This document shows positions 8,694 through 16,575 of a DNA stretch of 22,849 nucleotides, piece after piece. Each line of letters starts with the position of its first letter. Position 1 is the first letter of the stretch. Under the pieces are notes generated by a model. The model was not told the DNA's origin. It saw only the letters and a list, made by a program, of their open reading frames with translations, and did no database searches. A program made the translations under genes and the position numbers. The DNA is from CBFIJI01 sp965662885 (GTDB lineage Bacteria; Bacteroidota; Bacteroidia; Flavobacteriales; Flavobacteriaceae). The DNA lies in the NCBI GenBank assembly GCA_965662885.1, contig CBFIJI010000023.1:1-22849 (forward strand). The letters are read 5' to 3'.

Positions 8694-8712
8694 GGTTTTA
8701 ATAATTGGATTG

Positions 8713-8720
8713 CAAATATA
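8713..8720 (-). promoter_or_regulatory. -7 promoter box for tRNA-Leu
   Basis: Read on the minus strand this is TATATTTG, a match to TAnnTTTG, 19 bases upstream of the mature tRNA 5' end. The -33 element is unclear. Confidence 0.5.
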
Positions 8721-8765
8721 ATTAAGTTTTCTAATAAATTAGGAGAACAATGAAAATACATTAAT

Positions 8766-8773
8766 TAGCTTTG
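8766..8773 (+). promoter_or_regulatory. -7 promoter box for the M20 dipeptidase gene
   Basis: TAGCTTTG matches TAnnTTTG and lies 23 bases upstream of the ATG at 8797, a good distance for a leader of about 16 bases. No clear TTG at -33. Confidence 0.55.
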
Positions 8774-8796
8774 TGTAATTTCTTAAAATAAATAAG

Positions 8797-10179
8797 ATGA
8801 CGTTGACGAAAGACCAGGAACGCTATTTAGAAGAACTAATTGCATTGTTAAAAATTCCATCCATCAGTGCGGACTCTAACTATAAAGATGCTGTGCATCA
8901 AGCAGCCCAATGGGTGGCCGACGCCTTGACGGCAGCGGGCTGTCAAAACACGGAAATTATTGCCACCAAGGGGTATCCTATCGTATATGGAGAGAAATTA
9001 ATTGATGCCTCCTTACCCACCGTTTTGGTCTATGGTCATTATGATGTTCAACCTCCAGATCCCCTTGAATTGTGGGACAGTCCTCCATTTGAACCCGTCA
9101 TTAAGAAAACGGAACTGCATCCTGATGGCGCCTTGTTTGCACGGGGTTCTTGTGATGATAAAGGGCAAATGTTTATGCATATCAAAGCCTTAGAAATCAT
9201 GTTGGCTAAAAACGAATTGCCTTGTAATGTCAAGTTTATGATTGAAGGTGAAGAAGAAGTGGGCAGCGACAATTTAGAAGCATTTGTCAAAGACAATAAA
9301 GAAAAATTAAAGTCGGATATAATTTTGATTTCCGATACGGGAATGCTTTCCAAAGAACAGCCCTCCATTACTACCGGGCTTCGTGGTTTAAGTTATATGG
9401 AAGTTACCGTAACTGGCCCCAATCGAGATTTACATTCGGGACTCTACGGGGGGAGTGTTGCCAACCCCATCAATGTTTTATGTGAAATGATTGCAAAGCT
9501 TCAAGATGAAAATAAACGGATTACCATTCCAGGATTTTATGATCAGGTTGATGAACTTTCTTTGGAAGAACGAAAGGACTTGGAACAAGCACCTTTTGAC
9601 TTGGAAAGGTTTAAAGACAGTATCAAAATTGAAGACGTGATGGGAGAAGCAGGCTATTCAACCCAAGAACGGCGCTCTATCCGACCGACTTTAGATGTCA
9701 ACGGAATTTGGGGAGGCTATACTGGTGAAGGAGCCAAAACAGTCATTGCCAGTAAAGCCCATGCAAAAATTTCTATGCGTTTGGTGCCCAATCAAGAATG
9801 GCATACCATCAGCCAGTTGTTTGAAACCCATTTTAAAGCGATTGCTCCTAAAGGAGTGACGGTTGAAGTGACTTCACATCACGGCGGCTATGCCTATGTG
9901 ACTCCTACAGATACCCTTGGATATCAGGCAGCGTACAAGGCCTACAAAGAAGCCTTTGGTATTGCCCCTGTCCCCAACCGTGGAGGAGGGAGTATTCCTA
10001 TTGTTCCCATGTTTGAAAAAGAATTGGGTTGTAAATCTATCTTAATGGGCTTTGGACTGAATACGGATGCTATTCATTCCCCCAATGAACATTTTTGCTT
10101 GTTTAATTTCTTTAAAGGCATTGAAACCATTCCATTGTTTTATCAGCATTATACTGCTATGATCAAGGAAAAAGACTAA
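8797..10179 (+). CDS. M20 family dipeptidase (metallopeptidase)
   Basis: A 460-residue cytosolic zinc peptidase of the M20 family, resembling carnosinase-type dipeptidases. Metal-site motifs are intact: VYGHYDVQPPDP with His81 and Asp83, ARGSCDDKGQ with the bridging Asp around 120-121, and IEGEEEVGS with the general-base Glu near 152-154. The dimerisation insert is represented by DLHSGLYGG and following residues, and RGGGSIPIVP and HSPNEHF close the active site. It would split dipeptides taken up or produced by the upstream peptidase-like genes. Its own promoter box at 8766-8773 suggests transcription separate from the 4430-8562 operon. Its stop overlaps the hemW stop by 4 bases, tail to tail. 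Confidence 0.93.
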   Translation: MTLTKDQERYLEELIALLKIPSISADSNYKDAVHQAAQWVADALTAAGCQNTEIIATKGYPIVYGEKLIDASLPTVLVYGHYDVQPPDPLELWDSPPFEPVIKKTELHPDGALFARGSCDDKGQMFMHIKALEIMLAKNELPCNVKFMIEGEEEVGSDNLEAFVKDNKEKLKSDIILISDTGMLSKEQPSITTGLRGLSYMEVTVTGPNRDLHSGLYGGSVANPINVLCEMIAKLQDENKRITIPGFYDQVDELSLEERKDLEQAPFDLERFKDSIKIEDVMGEAGYSTQERRSIRPTLDVNGIWGGYTGEGAKTVIASKAHAKISMRLVPNQEWHTISQLFETHFKAIAPKGVTVEVTSHHGGYAYVTPTDTLGYQAAYKAYKEAFGIAPVPNRGGGSIPIVPMFEKELGCKSILMGFGLNTDAIHSPNEHFCLFNFFKGIETIPLFYQHYTAMIKEKD

Positions 10180-11306
10180 AATTGGATTAAAAAGAGGTCG
10201 GCAGCTAAGCCATCGGTAAGAAATTTCGAAGCTTTGCGGATTTTAAGATGATCACCGTCCCAAAATAAGGTATTGTATTCAAGCTGCTTTTCTACTTGCA
10301 GTTCTAAGTAGTTGGCATATTTTTTTCCAAATTCGTCCATTATTTTGGTTAAAGACACTCCCTTGTGGGTTCGGAGTGCCGTCATAATGTATTCGTTATA
10401 ACGATCCTTTTTTTGAAGCGTTTCTCGTTCAATGGGCAACTGCTTCTTGGCAAGAGCTTTAAGGTATTGTGGATTGCTTGAGACATTCCAGCTTCGTAAA
10501 GCATGCCCGTCATAACTATGAGCAGAGGGACCAATCCCCAGATAGGCAGAGCCGTTCCAGTAGTTGGAATTGTTTACTGAATGAAAATGAGGTTTTCCAA
10601 AATTTGAAAATTCATAATTTTCATAGGTTGCGGCTTCAAGGCGTTTTAACAAGTGGTCGTATTGTTCCTTGACCAAATCCTCCTCCAAAAGCGTCACTTT
10701 ATTTTTAGCCACTTGATGGGCTAATACGGTTTTAGGTTCTACAGTCAGCGCATAGGTAGAAATGTGTGGGGGACTAAAATCCAGAACTGAAGTAATGTTT
10801 TGTTCCCAACTCGCTAATGTGCTGTTGGGCATCCCATAAATTAAATCCACAGAAAAATTGTCAAACATGGAAGCGACAAGCTCCAAGGAATACTTTGCTT
10901 GATGGACATTGTGCGCTCGATTCATCATTTGTAATTCCGTTTCAATAAAGGATTGAATTCCCAGACTAACTCGATTCACTCCAACAGCTTTTAGACCCTC
11001 CAAATAGGATTTAGAAACATCGTCTGGATTAATTTCCATAGTAATTTCTGGTGTTTTGGAAGGGGTAAATAATATGTCAACGTATTCCAAAAGTGCCCCT
11101 ACCGCATCGGGAGTCATAAGGGAGGGAGATCCCCCACCAAAATAAATACTTTCCAACTGTCCCGAGAATTCTGACCTACGGAGTTCCAACTCCACTTTAA
11201 AGGCTTTTAAAACAGCATCTTTAGAATGGGTAGTGGTTGAAAAATGAAAATTACAATAATGACATGCCTGCTTACAAAAAGGAAAATGAAAATAAATATT
11301 GGCCAT
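10176..11306 (-). CDS. hemW: Radical SAM heme chaperone HemW
   Basis: A 376-residue radical SAM protein of the HemN/HemW group. The iron-sulfur motif CX3CX2C is at Cys11, Cys15 and Cys18 (FCKQACHYC). IYFGGGSPSLM is the SAM-binding GGGxP region, and LGIQSF and the following RAHN are typical HemW motifs. HemW inserts heme into respiratory proteins and is not the oxygen-independent coproporphyrinogen oxidase with which it is often confused. I use the ATG at 11306, giving MANIYFHFPFC, the usual family N terminus; an in-frame TTG nine bases earlier is less likely. It lies 26 bases downstream of ruvC on the same strand, likely one operon. Confidence 0.92.
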   Translation of the reverse strand: MANIYFHFPFCKQACHYCNFHFSTTTHSKDAVLKAFKVELELRRSEFSGQLESIYFGGGSPSLMTPDAVGALLEYVDILFTPSKTPEITMEINPDDVSKSYLEGLKAVGVNRVSLGIQSFIETELQMMNRAHNVHQAKYSLELVASMFDNFSVDLIYGMPNSTLASWEQNITSVLDFSPPHISTYALTVEPKTVLAHQVAKNKVTLLEEDLVKEQYDHLLKRLEAATYENYEFSNFGKPHFHSVNNSNYWNGSAYLGIGPSAHSYDGHALRSWNVSSNPQYLKALAKKQLPIERETLQKKDRYNEYIMTALRTHKGVSLTKIMDEFGKKYANYLELQVEKQLEYNTLFWDGDHLKIRKASKFLTDGLAADLFLIQF

Positions 11307-11332
11307 GTTAAACAAGTGTTATTGTCTTGGGT

Positions 11333-11890
11333 TTAACTTGATTTTATCTTTTTTGGATTTTGGCTAACAAATGAGGCCCAACCGCTATAGGATTTTTCAC
11401 TCTGGGGTTTCCCTTGATTATAGAAATGGCATACAGCAGCAGCCAAACCATCGGTAGCATCAAGGTTATTGGGAAGGGTTTTAATTTTTAATAAACTCTG
11501 AAGCATTTTGGCTACTTGTTCTTTGGTGGCATTTCCGTTCCCCGTAATGGCCATTTTAATTTTCTTGGGGGAATACTCGGTAATAGGAATATCTCTGGAT
11601 AGTCCTGCTGCCATCGCTACCCCTTGTGCCCTCCCCAATTTCAGCATAGATTGGACATTTTTCCCAAAAAAAGGAGCTTCGATAGCAATTTCATCAGGAT
11701 GATAATTATCGATGAGTTCCAATGTACGGGCAAAAATCTTTTGAAGTTTTAAATAAGGGTCTTTTATTTTTTGGAGGTGTAGTTCATTAAATTGAAGCAA
11801 TTCCATGGTGTTTTTATCAACTGAAATTAATCCAAAACCCATGATTGTTGTCCCGGGATCGATCCCTAAAATGATCTTCCCGTTTTCCAT
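11333..11890 (-). CDS. ruvC: Crossover junction endodeoxyribonuclease RuvC
   Basis: A 185-residue Holliday-junction resolvase acting with RuvAB in recombinational repair. All four acidic catalytic residues are present: Asp11 in GIDPGTT, Glu71 in IEAPFF, and Asp144 and Asp147 in LDATDGLAAA. Its length is typical. ATG overlaps the stop of the upstream lipoprotein gene by one base (TAATG), so the two are translationally coupled. It is unrelated to the degenerate RuvC-like domain of the Cas9 homologue nearby apart from sharing the RNase H fold. Confidence 0.96.
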   Translation of the reverse strand: MENGKIILGIDPGTTIMGFGLISVDKNTMELLQFNELHLQKIKDPYLKLQKIFARTLELIDNYHPDEIAIEAPFFGKNVQSMLKLGRAQGVAMAAGLSRDIPITEYSPKKIKMAITGNGNATKEQVAKMLQSLLKIKTLPNNLDATDGLAAAVCHFYNQGKPQSEKSYSGWASFVSQNPKKIKSS

Positions 11891-12375
11891 TAAAGGTTCT
11901 TTTTTGCGTTGATTTGAATGGGAATTTGCAGTTGACTGTCCACAATTTCCCCTACATTGGTTTTTAATGCTGGTATCGCTTGTGGAATAGAATAAACAGC
12001 GTCTGAGAGCATGTTTTGTAAGTCGGGGATAGCGGAAGTAATCGAATCAGATGCTTCCATATTTAGCAATGAAAAAAAGCCTTCTTTGTCAATTTTAATG
12101 TTTAAAAAAATTTCCTCTTCAATGCTAATCGAAGAAATTAATTGCTGTTGATTAAGGTAGGATTTAATGGCTTCTGAAACAATATTCGAAAAACATTTTC
12201 TTTGGTCTTCCCCTTCAACTTTGTCACACGATTCAAAAGTAGGGTATTGATCATTTGTGGACCAAGAGGAAGCGATATTAATCTCTTTTTGAGAAAGTCT
12301 TCCTGAATCCAACCAGTGACAGCTCGAAAAGAATAATAATATTATTACTGAAAATGAAGAATTAATATTTTGCAT
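11890..12375 (-). CDS. Lipoprotein with a TonB-like C-terminal segment, function unknown
   Basis: A 161-residue protein with a lipoprotein signal peptide (LLFFSSC, Cys19). The mature part has YPTFESCDKVEGEDQRKCF, resembling the cysteine-containing segment in many flavobacterial TonB-related proteins. A C-terminal VGEIVDSQLQIPIQI resembles the last strands of a TonB C-terminal domain. There is no proline-rich linker and no N-terminal TonB anchor, so it is not a standard TonB. It overlaps ruvC by one base. Its job is unknown. Confidence 0.65.
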   Translation of the reverse strand: MQNINSSFSVIILLFFSSCHWLDSGRLSQKEINIASSWSTNDQYPTFESCDKVEGEDQRKCFSNIVSEAIKSYLNQQQLISSISIEEEIFLNIKIDKEGFFSLLNMEASDSITSAIPDLQNMLSDAVYSIPQAIPALKTNVGEIVDSQLQIPIQINAKKNL

Positions 12376-12498
12376 TATTTTTGATTTTGGGGTTATTGAT
12401 CAGTTATTTTAACATCTAAATTTACAAATATATTTATGATTCGATGATATTTGTAATCCCCTTTTCAGTGCAAATATACACCTTACATCATTTCAGTT

Positions 12499-12999
12499 AT
12501 GGATACTTTTTTAATAATTATTGGTTTTTTTTTCATCATTCTTGGAATAGCGGGGAGTTTTCTTCCGATCATCCCCGGTCCCATTACCAGTTGGATTGGG
12601 CTACTGATGTTATTTTTTGTAGAAAAAATCGCTATGGAAAACTCCTTTTTAATCAGTACTGGAATTATTGCCTTGATCATTTTCATCTTGGATAATATCA
12701 TAACTGTAATCGGTGCAAAAAAATTTGGAGGTGGAAAGGGTAGCGTAGTTGGAAGTACCATAGGGCTTATCGTAGGGATTCTTTTTCTTGGGCCTTTTGG
12801 TCTTATTATTGGACCTTTTTTAGGTGCTTTCGTTGGTGAACTCTTCGTTAATATCAACAATACTAAGGGTGCTTTAAAAGCAGCGACTGGATCTTTAATT
12901 GGCTTTATAACCGGGGTATTTTTAAAGTTTATTATCAGTGCTGTATTTTTTGTCTATTTCTTGAAATTTGTATGGCAAAACCGAGAAGTTTTATTTTAA
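12499..12999 (+). CDS. DUF456 family membrane protein
   Basis: A 166-residue hydrophobic protein with about four membrane segments. SFLPIIPGPITSWIGLL near residues 20-36 and the glycine-rich run KFGGGKGSVVGSTIGLIVG near 75-93 are characteristic of DUF456, a family of unknown function. The start ATG 12499 is the first Met of the conserved region. It is divergent from the ruvC-side operon and faces the dead cas9 gene tail to tail, with 129 bases between them. Confidence 0.85.
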   Translation: MDTFLIIIGFFFIILGIAGSFLPIIPGPITSWIGLLMLFFVEKIAMENSFLISTGIIALIIFILDNIITVIGAKKFGGGKGSVVGSTIGLIVGILFLGPFGLIIGPFLGAFVGELFVNINNTKGALKAATGSLIGFITGVFLKFIISAVFFVYFLKFVWQNREVLF

Positions 13000-13021
13000 A
13001 ATAAAGTAACCCTTTCCCAAA

Positions 13022-13041
13022 AAAATCAATCAAACCACAAC
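13022..13041 (-). repeat. Single degenerate CRISPR-repeat-like segment 3' of the dead cas9
   Basis: Read on the minus strand this is GTTGTGGTTTGATTGATTTT. The GTTGTG start is typical of Bacteroidota type II-C repeats. It can pair with the anti-repeat of the small RNA at 16576-16645: GTTGTGGT pairs with 16582-16589 (8 pairs, two of them G-U), then a 2x2 T/T internal loop, then GATTGA with 16574-16579 (6 pairs). It sits 87 bases beyond the cas9-like stop, on the same strand. No second copy was found in the window, so this is not an array. Confidence 0.5.
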
Positions 13042-13065
13042 ACTATATTTATTTAATGAAAACGT
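13042..13065 (-). other. Putative guide segment next to the repeat-like element
   Basis: If the repeat-like segment acts as in type II crRNAs (spacer 5', repeat 3'), the guide is the sequence directly upstream on the minus strand; its repeat-proximal seed end reads AAATAAATATAGT. It is AT-rich. I found no long match to it elsewhere in the window, and no promoter box directly in front of it, so it could only be made from the 3' end of the cas9-like transcript. Speculative. Confidence 0.22.
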
Positions 13066-13079
13066 TAATGCTGTTGGCT

Positions 13080-13104
13080 AGTGGTAAAGCAGAGCAATAC
13101 CACT
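13080..13104. other. Inverted repeat between the cas9-like stop and the repeat-like element
   Basis: AGTGGTA (13080-13086) and TACCACT (13098-13104) form a perfect 7-bp stem. Within the 11-base loop, GC and GC could add two pairs. No T run follows on either strand, so it is not a standard terminator. It could be a structured part of a 3' UTR or a protein-binding site. Confidence 0.45.
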
Positions 13105-13128
13105 GCACTATTGAGAAAGGAAGTTACC

Positions 13129-16100
13129 TCATATCTGTTTTATTTTTGAATTGATCGTATAATATTTTTCTTCTGCTAAACTAATTTGTCCTATTGGACT
13201 CAATTTTACTTTGATCGGATTATAAGACAACCAACCGGTCTTTCGCTCCCCAAAATTATTGATGCGTATATAATTCGGATATTCCGTTTCTGAGAGTAAA
13301 TTGTCATTCACCAATCGAAATTCATAAAATTTACTCGACAATTTCTGAACCCGATAAAGATATTTGGCCAAAAAGCTATTTGATTCTGTATCTAAAGGCT
13401 GCTTAATTTGATCCATCCCAAGCAAAAATAAATCATTAATTTCAAGGGTGGTCACTAAAGCTTCTCCATCAGGGGGGAGTTGGTAAACGGCTTCTTCGAA
13501 ACGTTTACGCCGAACAGCTTCCCAAAAACTGACTACTTGTTCTAAGTACTTACCGGATTGATCTTGATAAATTAATACATGGTGATTGTTTCTGAGGTTT
13601 ACATGCTGATTGACCCCTTCTTTGAGGTTGACTGCACCGTTTATTGTTTCTCGAATACGCACTTTTTTTATTGGAACTGGATCTCCGTTGGCATTGGGTA
13701 AAAAGATCTTAGATCGAATGTATCCATTATGATCTTTTTGAGTCAATGCTCCAGGAAAAATAGTATCACCCTTCACTGCTCCATCTACTTTTAATGCATC
13801 AATTACTATTTTTCGGATAATTGGATCTACAATTTTTTCAACTTGGCGAAGGGTTCGAAAAGAGGATAAGGGTTTCCGAATATGATAGGCCGTAATTTGA
13901 TTTGGAGGGGTACGTTTTCCAAAAACAGATTCTTTATGCAACGATCCTTTCACTGAAACACAAAGGTTTTCTCTCAATTCCTGACCATTTCTGCTCTTCC
14001 GAACTCGTCTACTTATTAGTTTATTCTCTTTTTTATGGGATACTAAAATGGAGAGAATATGGTATTCTACATCATCACGAAACCCATCGTAAGGGATAGG
14101 GAAAGCACCTTTACTTTTTTGCTGTAAATATTTATTTCGTTGTGAAAGTGCCTCTAGGTAATGGTAATTCCTGTTGGCGTTAATGTAAGCTAATAATGCA
14201 GGAAACCTGTAGTCTGTTTTAGGATTGTGATGGGCTTGTTTTGGAAAAATATTTTTTAATCGCCAAAGCTCAACAAAGTGTTGAGTTGCATGTCCTGGTC
14301 CTACAGAAACTTTTGGACACACTTTAGACAAATAGCACATTACTTCCTTACTCAACATGTTGGGATCGTTGAGTTGGTGTTTTAAAAAGTCACGCTGATA
14401 ATAGCGTTTTACAAAACGTTTAAATTTTTTATAACTAGAGGGGAAATCTTTGGTGTTGGAAAACAAGCGAGCAGCGCGTTTAACAATAAAACTCCAGTCA
14501 TCATTAACTTGCTCACTAAAATATTCATAGGGTGTTAAATTGAGAATATTAGGAGTAAATGACTTGATGCAAAGGGTTTTATTCATCACACTGTCATTGA
14601 GTGATCGATTCCATGGGTGGATGTAAACAATGGATACGTGGTCCGTAAATAATTTTTCCAAAGGCAGATGTTCTCCAGTATAAGGACAGGTTTGTTTACA
14701 CTCTTGCCAAAGTTCAAATTTCAATAAGTTCATGGGGGTAATATTCTCTGCAATAGAACCTAAAAAAGCTTGATAGCTAGAACGCAATCTGCTGAGACGC
14801 TTTTGATCGAGTCGATAAAGATAACGTTGGAATTTATTCACCTTTAAATCGGCACTCAATTCTGCTTGAATTTCGTTAATATCACCGTATGTTTTTATCA
14901 GTCCATTAAGAATTTTTCTTGTTTGAAATAACGCTGCAATTAATAGTGGATTCTTAAAATCATAAATCTCTTTGTCGGCTTCTTTTCCGATTGCAAAATT
15001 CTTTTCCAAAGGAATTTCTGCCACTTTTGAGCTTTGCCCGTAAAGTTTTTTTATTTGAAAATCCGTCAACTGCATTTCATTAATAAGGAAATCTTGGAGA
15101 TTGTGAATAAAACCAAAAACTTTGTTCTCTTTATAAATATTGACAACACGTTTGATGATGAAGTTGACATCACTTTCAGCAATGGTATCCCAAGAAGACA
15201 CACTGTTTTTGACACCTCCCAAAACGGTCGCCAATTCATAACTTACTCCTCTTTTTAGAAAGAATAAAATATTTTTTGCTGCTTTCCTACTGATTGGAGA
15301 ATAGCGTTTATCTAAATTGATTGACGAGAGACGTAGTGCTTGTTCATAGTTTAAATTCCAGCGTTCTTGCGCATACATTCTAAGTTTTTCTTCATTATTA
15401 AAAAAATAGAGCGTGTGCCAAATTTCTTCTTTTACATCTTCGTCAAAAAGGAACCAACTATCTCCAAAAAGTCTAGGGCTAGACAAAGTCGCATTAATGA
15501 ATGATCCATGAATGACTTCGTCATCTTTTTTGTTAAAATGATCATTCGCACCATTTAATAGATTTCGAACGGCTTGAAAATTAAACCTTCGATTTGTTTG
15601 ATAAAAATGAAAAATGGTGTCACGTTCCATATCATTTAGAGGATTCCCATTTTTCTTTATTGAATTTATCCACCCATAAGCCATCACATCTTGATACACC
15701 AAATTGGACACAGAACATTTGGTTTTCTTTTTTTCAAATTGGCAATTTCCTACACGATATTTTTGAGATTTTAAAGGACGTTGAAAAAAAACAGCTCCAT
15801 TATCATGGCTCGACTTATCGTTTAATCCAATCAAAACAGCTTTCAATTCTGTGGAAAGCTCCTTATGAAATCGACTTTGAAAATTTAATATTTTATGGGC
15901 TTCTTCAAGGTACATTTCACGTGATAAAAAACGATTTCTAACGCGTTCTTTGGTGTGGTGATAACTTTCCTCTTCCGCTGGCATTAACGAATTTAAATAG
16001 GACCCCAAGGATTGGTTTCGGGTATGGAGCTGCGCTTCTTTGATTCCAGGACGGTTCATTGCTGGAATACCTGAAAACATTGCAGATTCTTTAAATCCAC

Positions 16101-16548
16101 TATTCCGATCAACCAGTGGAAACCCACGGTGAAGTGTGAATTGATAGAGAATTCTCCCTATTTGATGTAGAGAAATCTTTTCTTGTAAAGCCTTTGTACG
16201 TGTAGAATAAGGATTGATTTTAAACCATTCTCTAAGTTTTGATTCTGGAAATACTTTTTCGCGTTTCCACATTTCCAAATCGTCTTTAGACAAAGGACAC
16301 ATCTTATTATCAATAAGAATTTCTAAAACCTTTGATTTTCTTTTAAACGATCGAGCGTAACGTAATCGACCAGTTCGTTTAAAGCGTTTCATGGCCCTTC
16401 TGGAGAGTTCTCGTTTACCGCTTCCAAAATTTTCACATCCAACAGGAAATACATGCGTTCCCATTGTTTTTATCTTTTTGGTCTCTTGTTCTAAAAGAGT
16501 CCATCCGATAACATTTGTGTCAATATATAGTCCTAATAGATTTGGCAT
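13129..16548 (-). CDS. cas9: Nuclease-dead Cas9 homologue (type II-C derived)
   Basis: An intact 1139-residue Cas9 homologue. Retained: GW after the RuvC-I strand, the Arg-rich bridge helix (about 47-75), NPYSTRTKALQEKISL and GRILYQFTLHRGF (112-143), FQRPLKSQK (255-263), RuvC-II with Glu563, CPYTGEHLPLEKLF (621-634), FLKHQLNDPNMLSKEV, VKGSLHKESVFG and PIKKVRIRE, NNHHVLIYQDQSGKYLEQVVSFWEAV, and LYRVQKLSSKFYEFR in the C-terminal lobe. Lost: RuvC-I Asp is Tyr8 (GLYIDTN); HNH D-x-D-H is Ser639-Ile-Val641-Tyr642, although Asn656 remains; RuvC-III HHAxD is FPALL, with Pro783 and Leu786. Cleavage by either domain is therefore not expected, while RNA and DNA binding may persist. It is roughly 250-300 residues shorter than typical flavobacterial Cas9, judged from memory. 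cas1, cas2 and an array are absent. Role inferred: RNA-guided DNA-binding regulator. Confidence 0.93.
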   Translation of the reverse strand: MPNLLGLYIDTNVIGWTLLEQETKKIKTMGTHVFPVGCENFGSGKRELSRRAMKRFKRTGRLRYARSFKRKSKVLEILIDNKMCPLSKDDLEMWKREKVFPESKLREWFKINPYSTRTKALQEKISLHQIGRILYQFTLHRGFPLVDRNSGFKESAMFSGIPAMNRPGIKEAQLHTRNQSLGSYLNSLMPAEEESYHHTKERVRNRFLSREMYLEEAHKILNFQSRFHKELSTELKAVLIGLNDKSSHDNGAVFFQRPLKSQKYRVGNCQFEKKKTKCSVSNLVYQDVMAYGWINSIKKNGNPLNDMERDTIFHFYQTNRRFNFQAVRNLLNGANDHFNKKDDEVIHGSFINATLSSPRLFGDSWFLFDEDVKEEIWHTLYFFNNEEKLRMYAQERWNLNYEQALRLSSINLDKRYSPISRKAAKNILFFLKRGVSYELATVLGGVKNSVSSWDTIAESDVNFIIKRVVNIYKENKVFGFIHNLQDFLINEMQLTDFQIKKLYGQSSKVAEIPLEKNFAIGKEADKEIYDFKNPLLIAALFQTRKILNGLIKTYGDINEIQAELSADLKVNKFQRYLYRLDQKRLSRLRSSYQAFLGSIAENITPMNLLKFELWQECKQTCPYTGEHLPLEKLFTDHVSIVYIHPWNRSLNDSVMNKTLCIKSFTPNILNLTPYEYFSEQVNDDWSFIVKRAARLFSNTKDFPSSYKKFKRFVKRYYQRDFLKHQLNDPNMLSKEVMCYLSKVCPKVSVGPGHATQHFVELWRLKNIFPKQAHHNPKTDYRFPALLAYINANRNYHYLEALSQRNKYLQQKSKGAFPIPYDGFRDDVEYHILSILVSHKKENKLISRRVRKSRNGQELRENLCVSVKGSLHKESVFGKRTPPNQITAYHIRKPLSSFRTLRQVEKIVDPIIRKIVIDALKVDGAVKGDTIFPGALTQKDHNGYIRSKIFLPNANGDPVPIKKVRIRETINGAVNLKEGVNQHVNLRNNHHVLIYQDQSGKYLEQVVSFWEAVRRKRFEEAVYQLPPDGEALVTTLEINDLFLLGMDQIKQPLDTESNSFLAKYLYRVQKLSSKFYEFRLVNDNLLSETEYPNYIRINNFGERKTGWLSYNPIKVKLSPIGQISLAEEKYYTINSKIKQI

Positions 16549-16570
16549 TGTTTTATTTTTTATATCTTTG
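16541..16570 (+). promoter_or_regulatory. Promoter of the tracrRNA-like small RNA
   Basis: TTTG at 16541-16544 and TATCTTTG at 16563-16570, separated by 18 bases, match the flavobacterial -33/-7 pattern (TTG, about 17-23 bases, TAnnTTTG). This is the only two-part promoter match found in the window. The start would be near 16576-16578, exactly where the anti-repeat begins. The -33 part lies inside codons 1-3 of the divergent cas9-like gene, so RNA polymerase bound here could hinder initiation of cas9 translation or transcription. Confidence 0.75.
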
Positions 16571-16575
16571 TACTC

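Noticed and set aside
8779..8797. An AT-rich stretch before the M20 dipeptidase gene that resembles the candidate guide at about 14 of 19 positions.
   Set aside because: Mismatches fall in the repeat-proximal seed, where matching matters most, and the similarity is mostly runs of A and T.
12444..12695. An open frame overlapping the DUF456 gene in another frame.
   Set aside because: Its residue composition is not protein-like and the DUF456 frame has clear family motifs.
12988..13005. A palindrome of A and T around the DUF456 stop codon as a possible terminator.
   Set aside because: The stem has almost no G or C, and no clear T run follows it.
13056..13154. A 32-codon plus-strand reading frame (starting MKTLMLLASGKAEQYH) overlapping the guide candidate, the hairpin and the cas9 3' end.
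   Set aside because: Very short, no ribosome binding site or promoter box in front, no recognised motif, and it runs antisense into the cas9-like gene. It could be a gene remnant, but nothing supports it as coding.
16525..16531. ATATAGT inside the first codons of dead cas9 matches the last seven bases of the candidate guide, which would imply self-targeting.
   Set aside because: Complementarity breaks at position 8 and further matches are scattered. A seven-base AT-rich match is expected by chance in a window of this size.
13129..16548. The Cas9 homologue as a pseudogene of an immune Cas9.
   Set aside because: The frame is open over 1139 codons, binding motifs are conserved throughout, and the adjacent RNA unit has intact promoter, stems and terminator; replacements are concentrated at catalytic positions.
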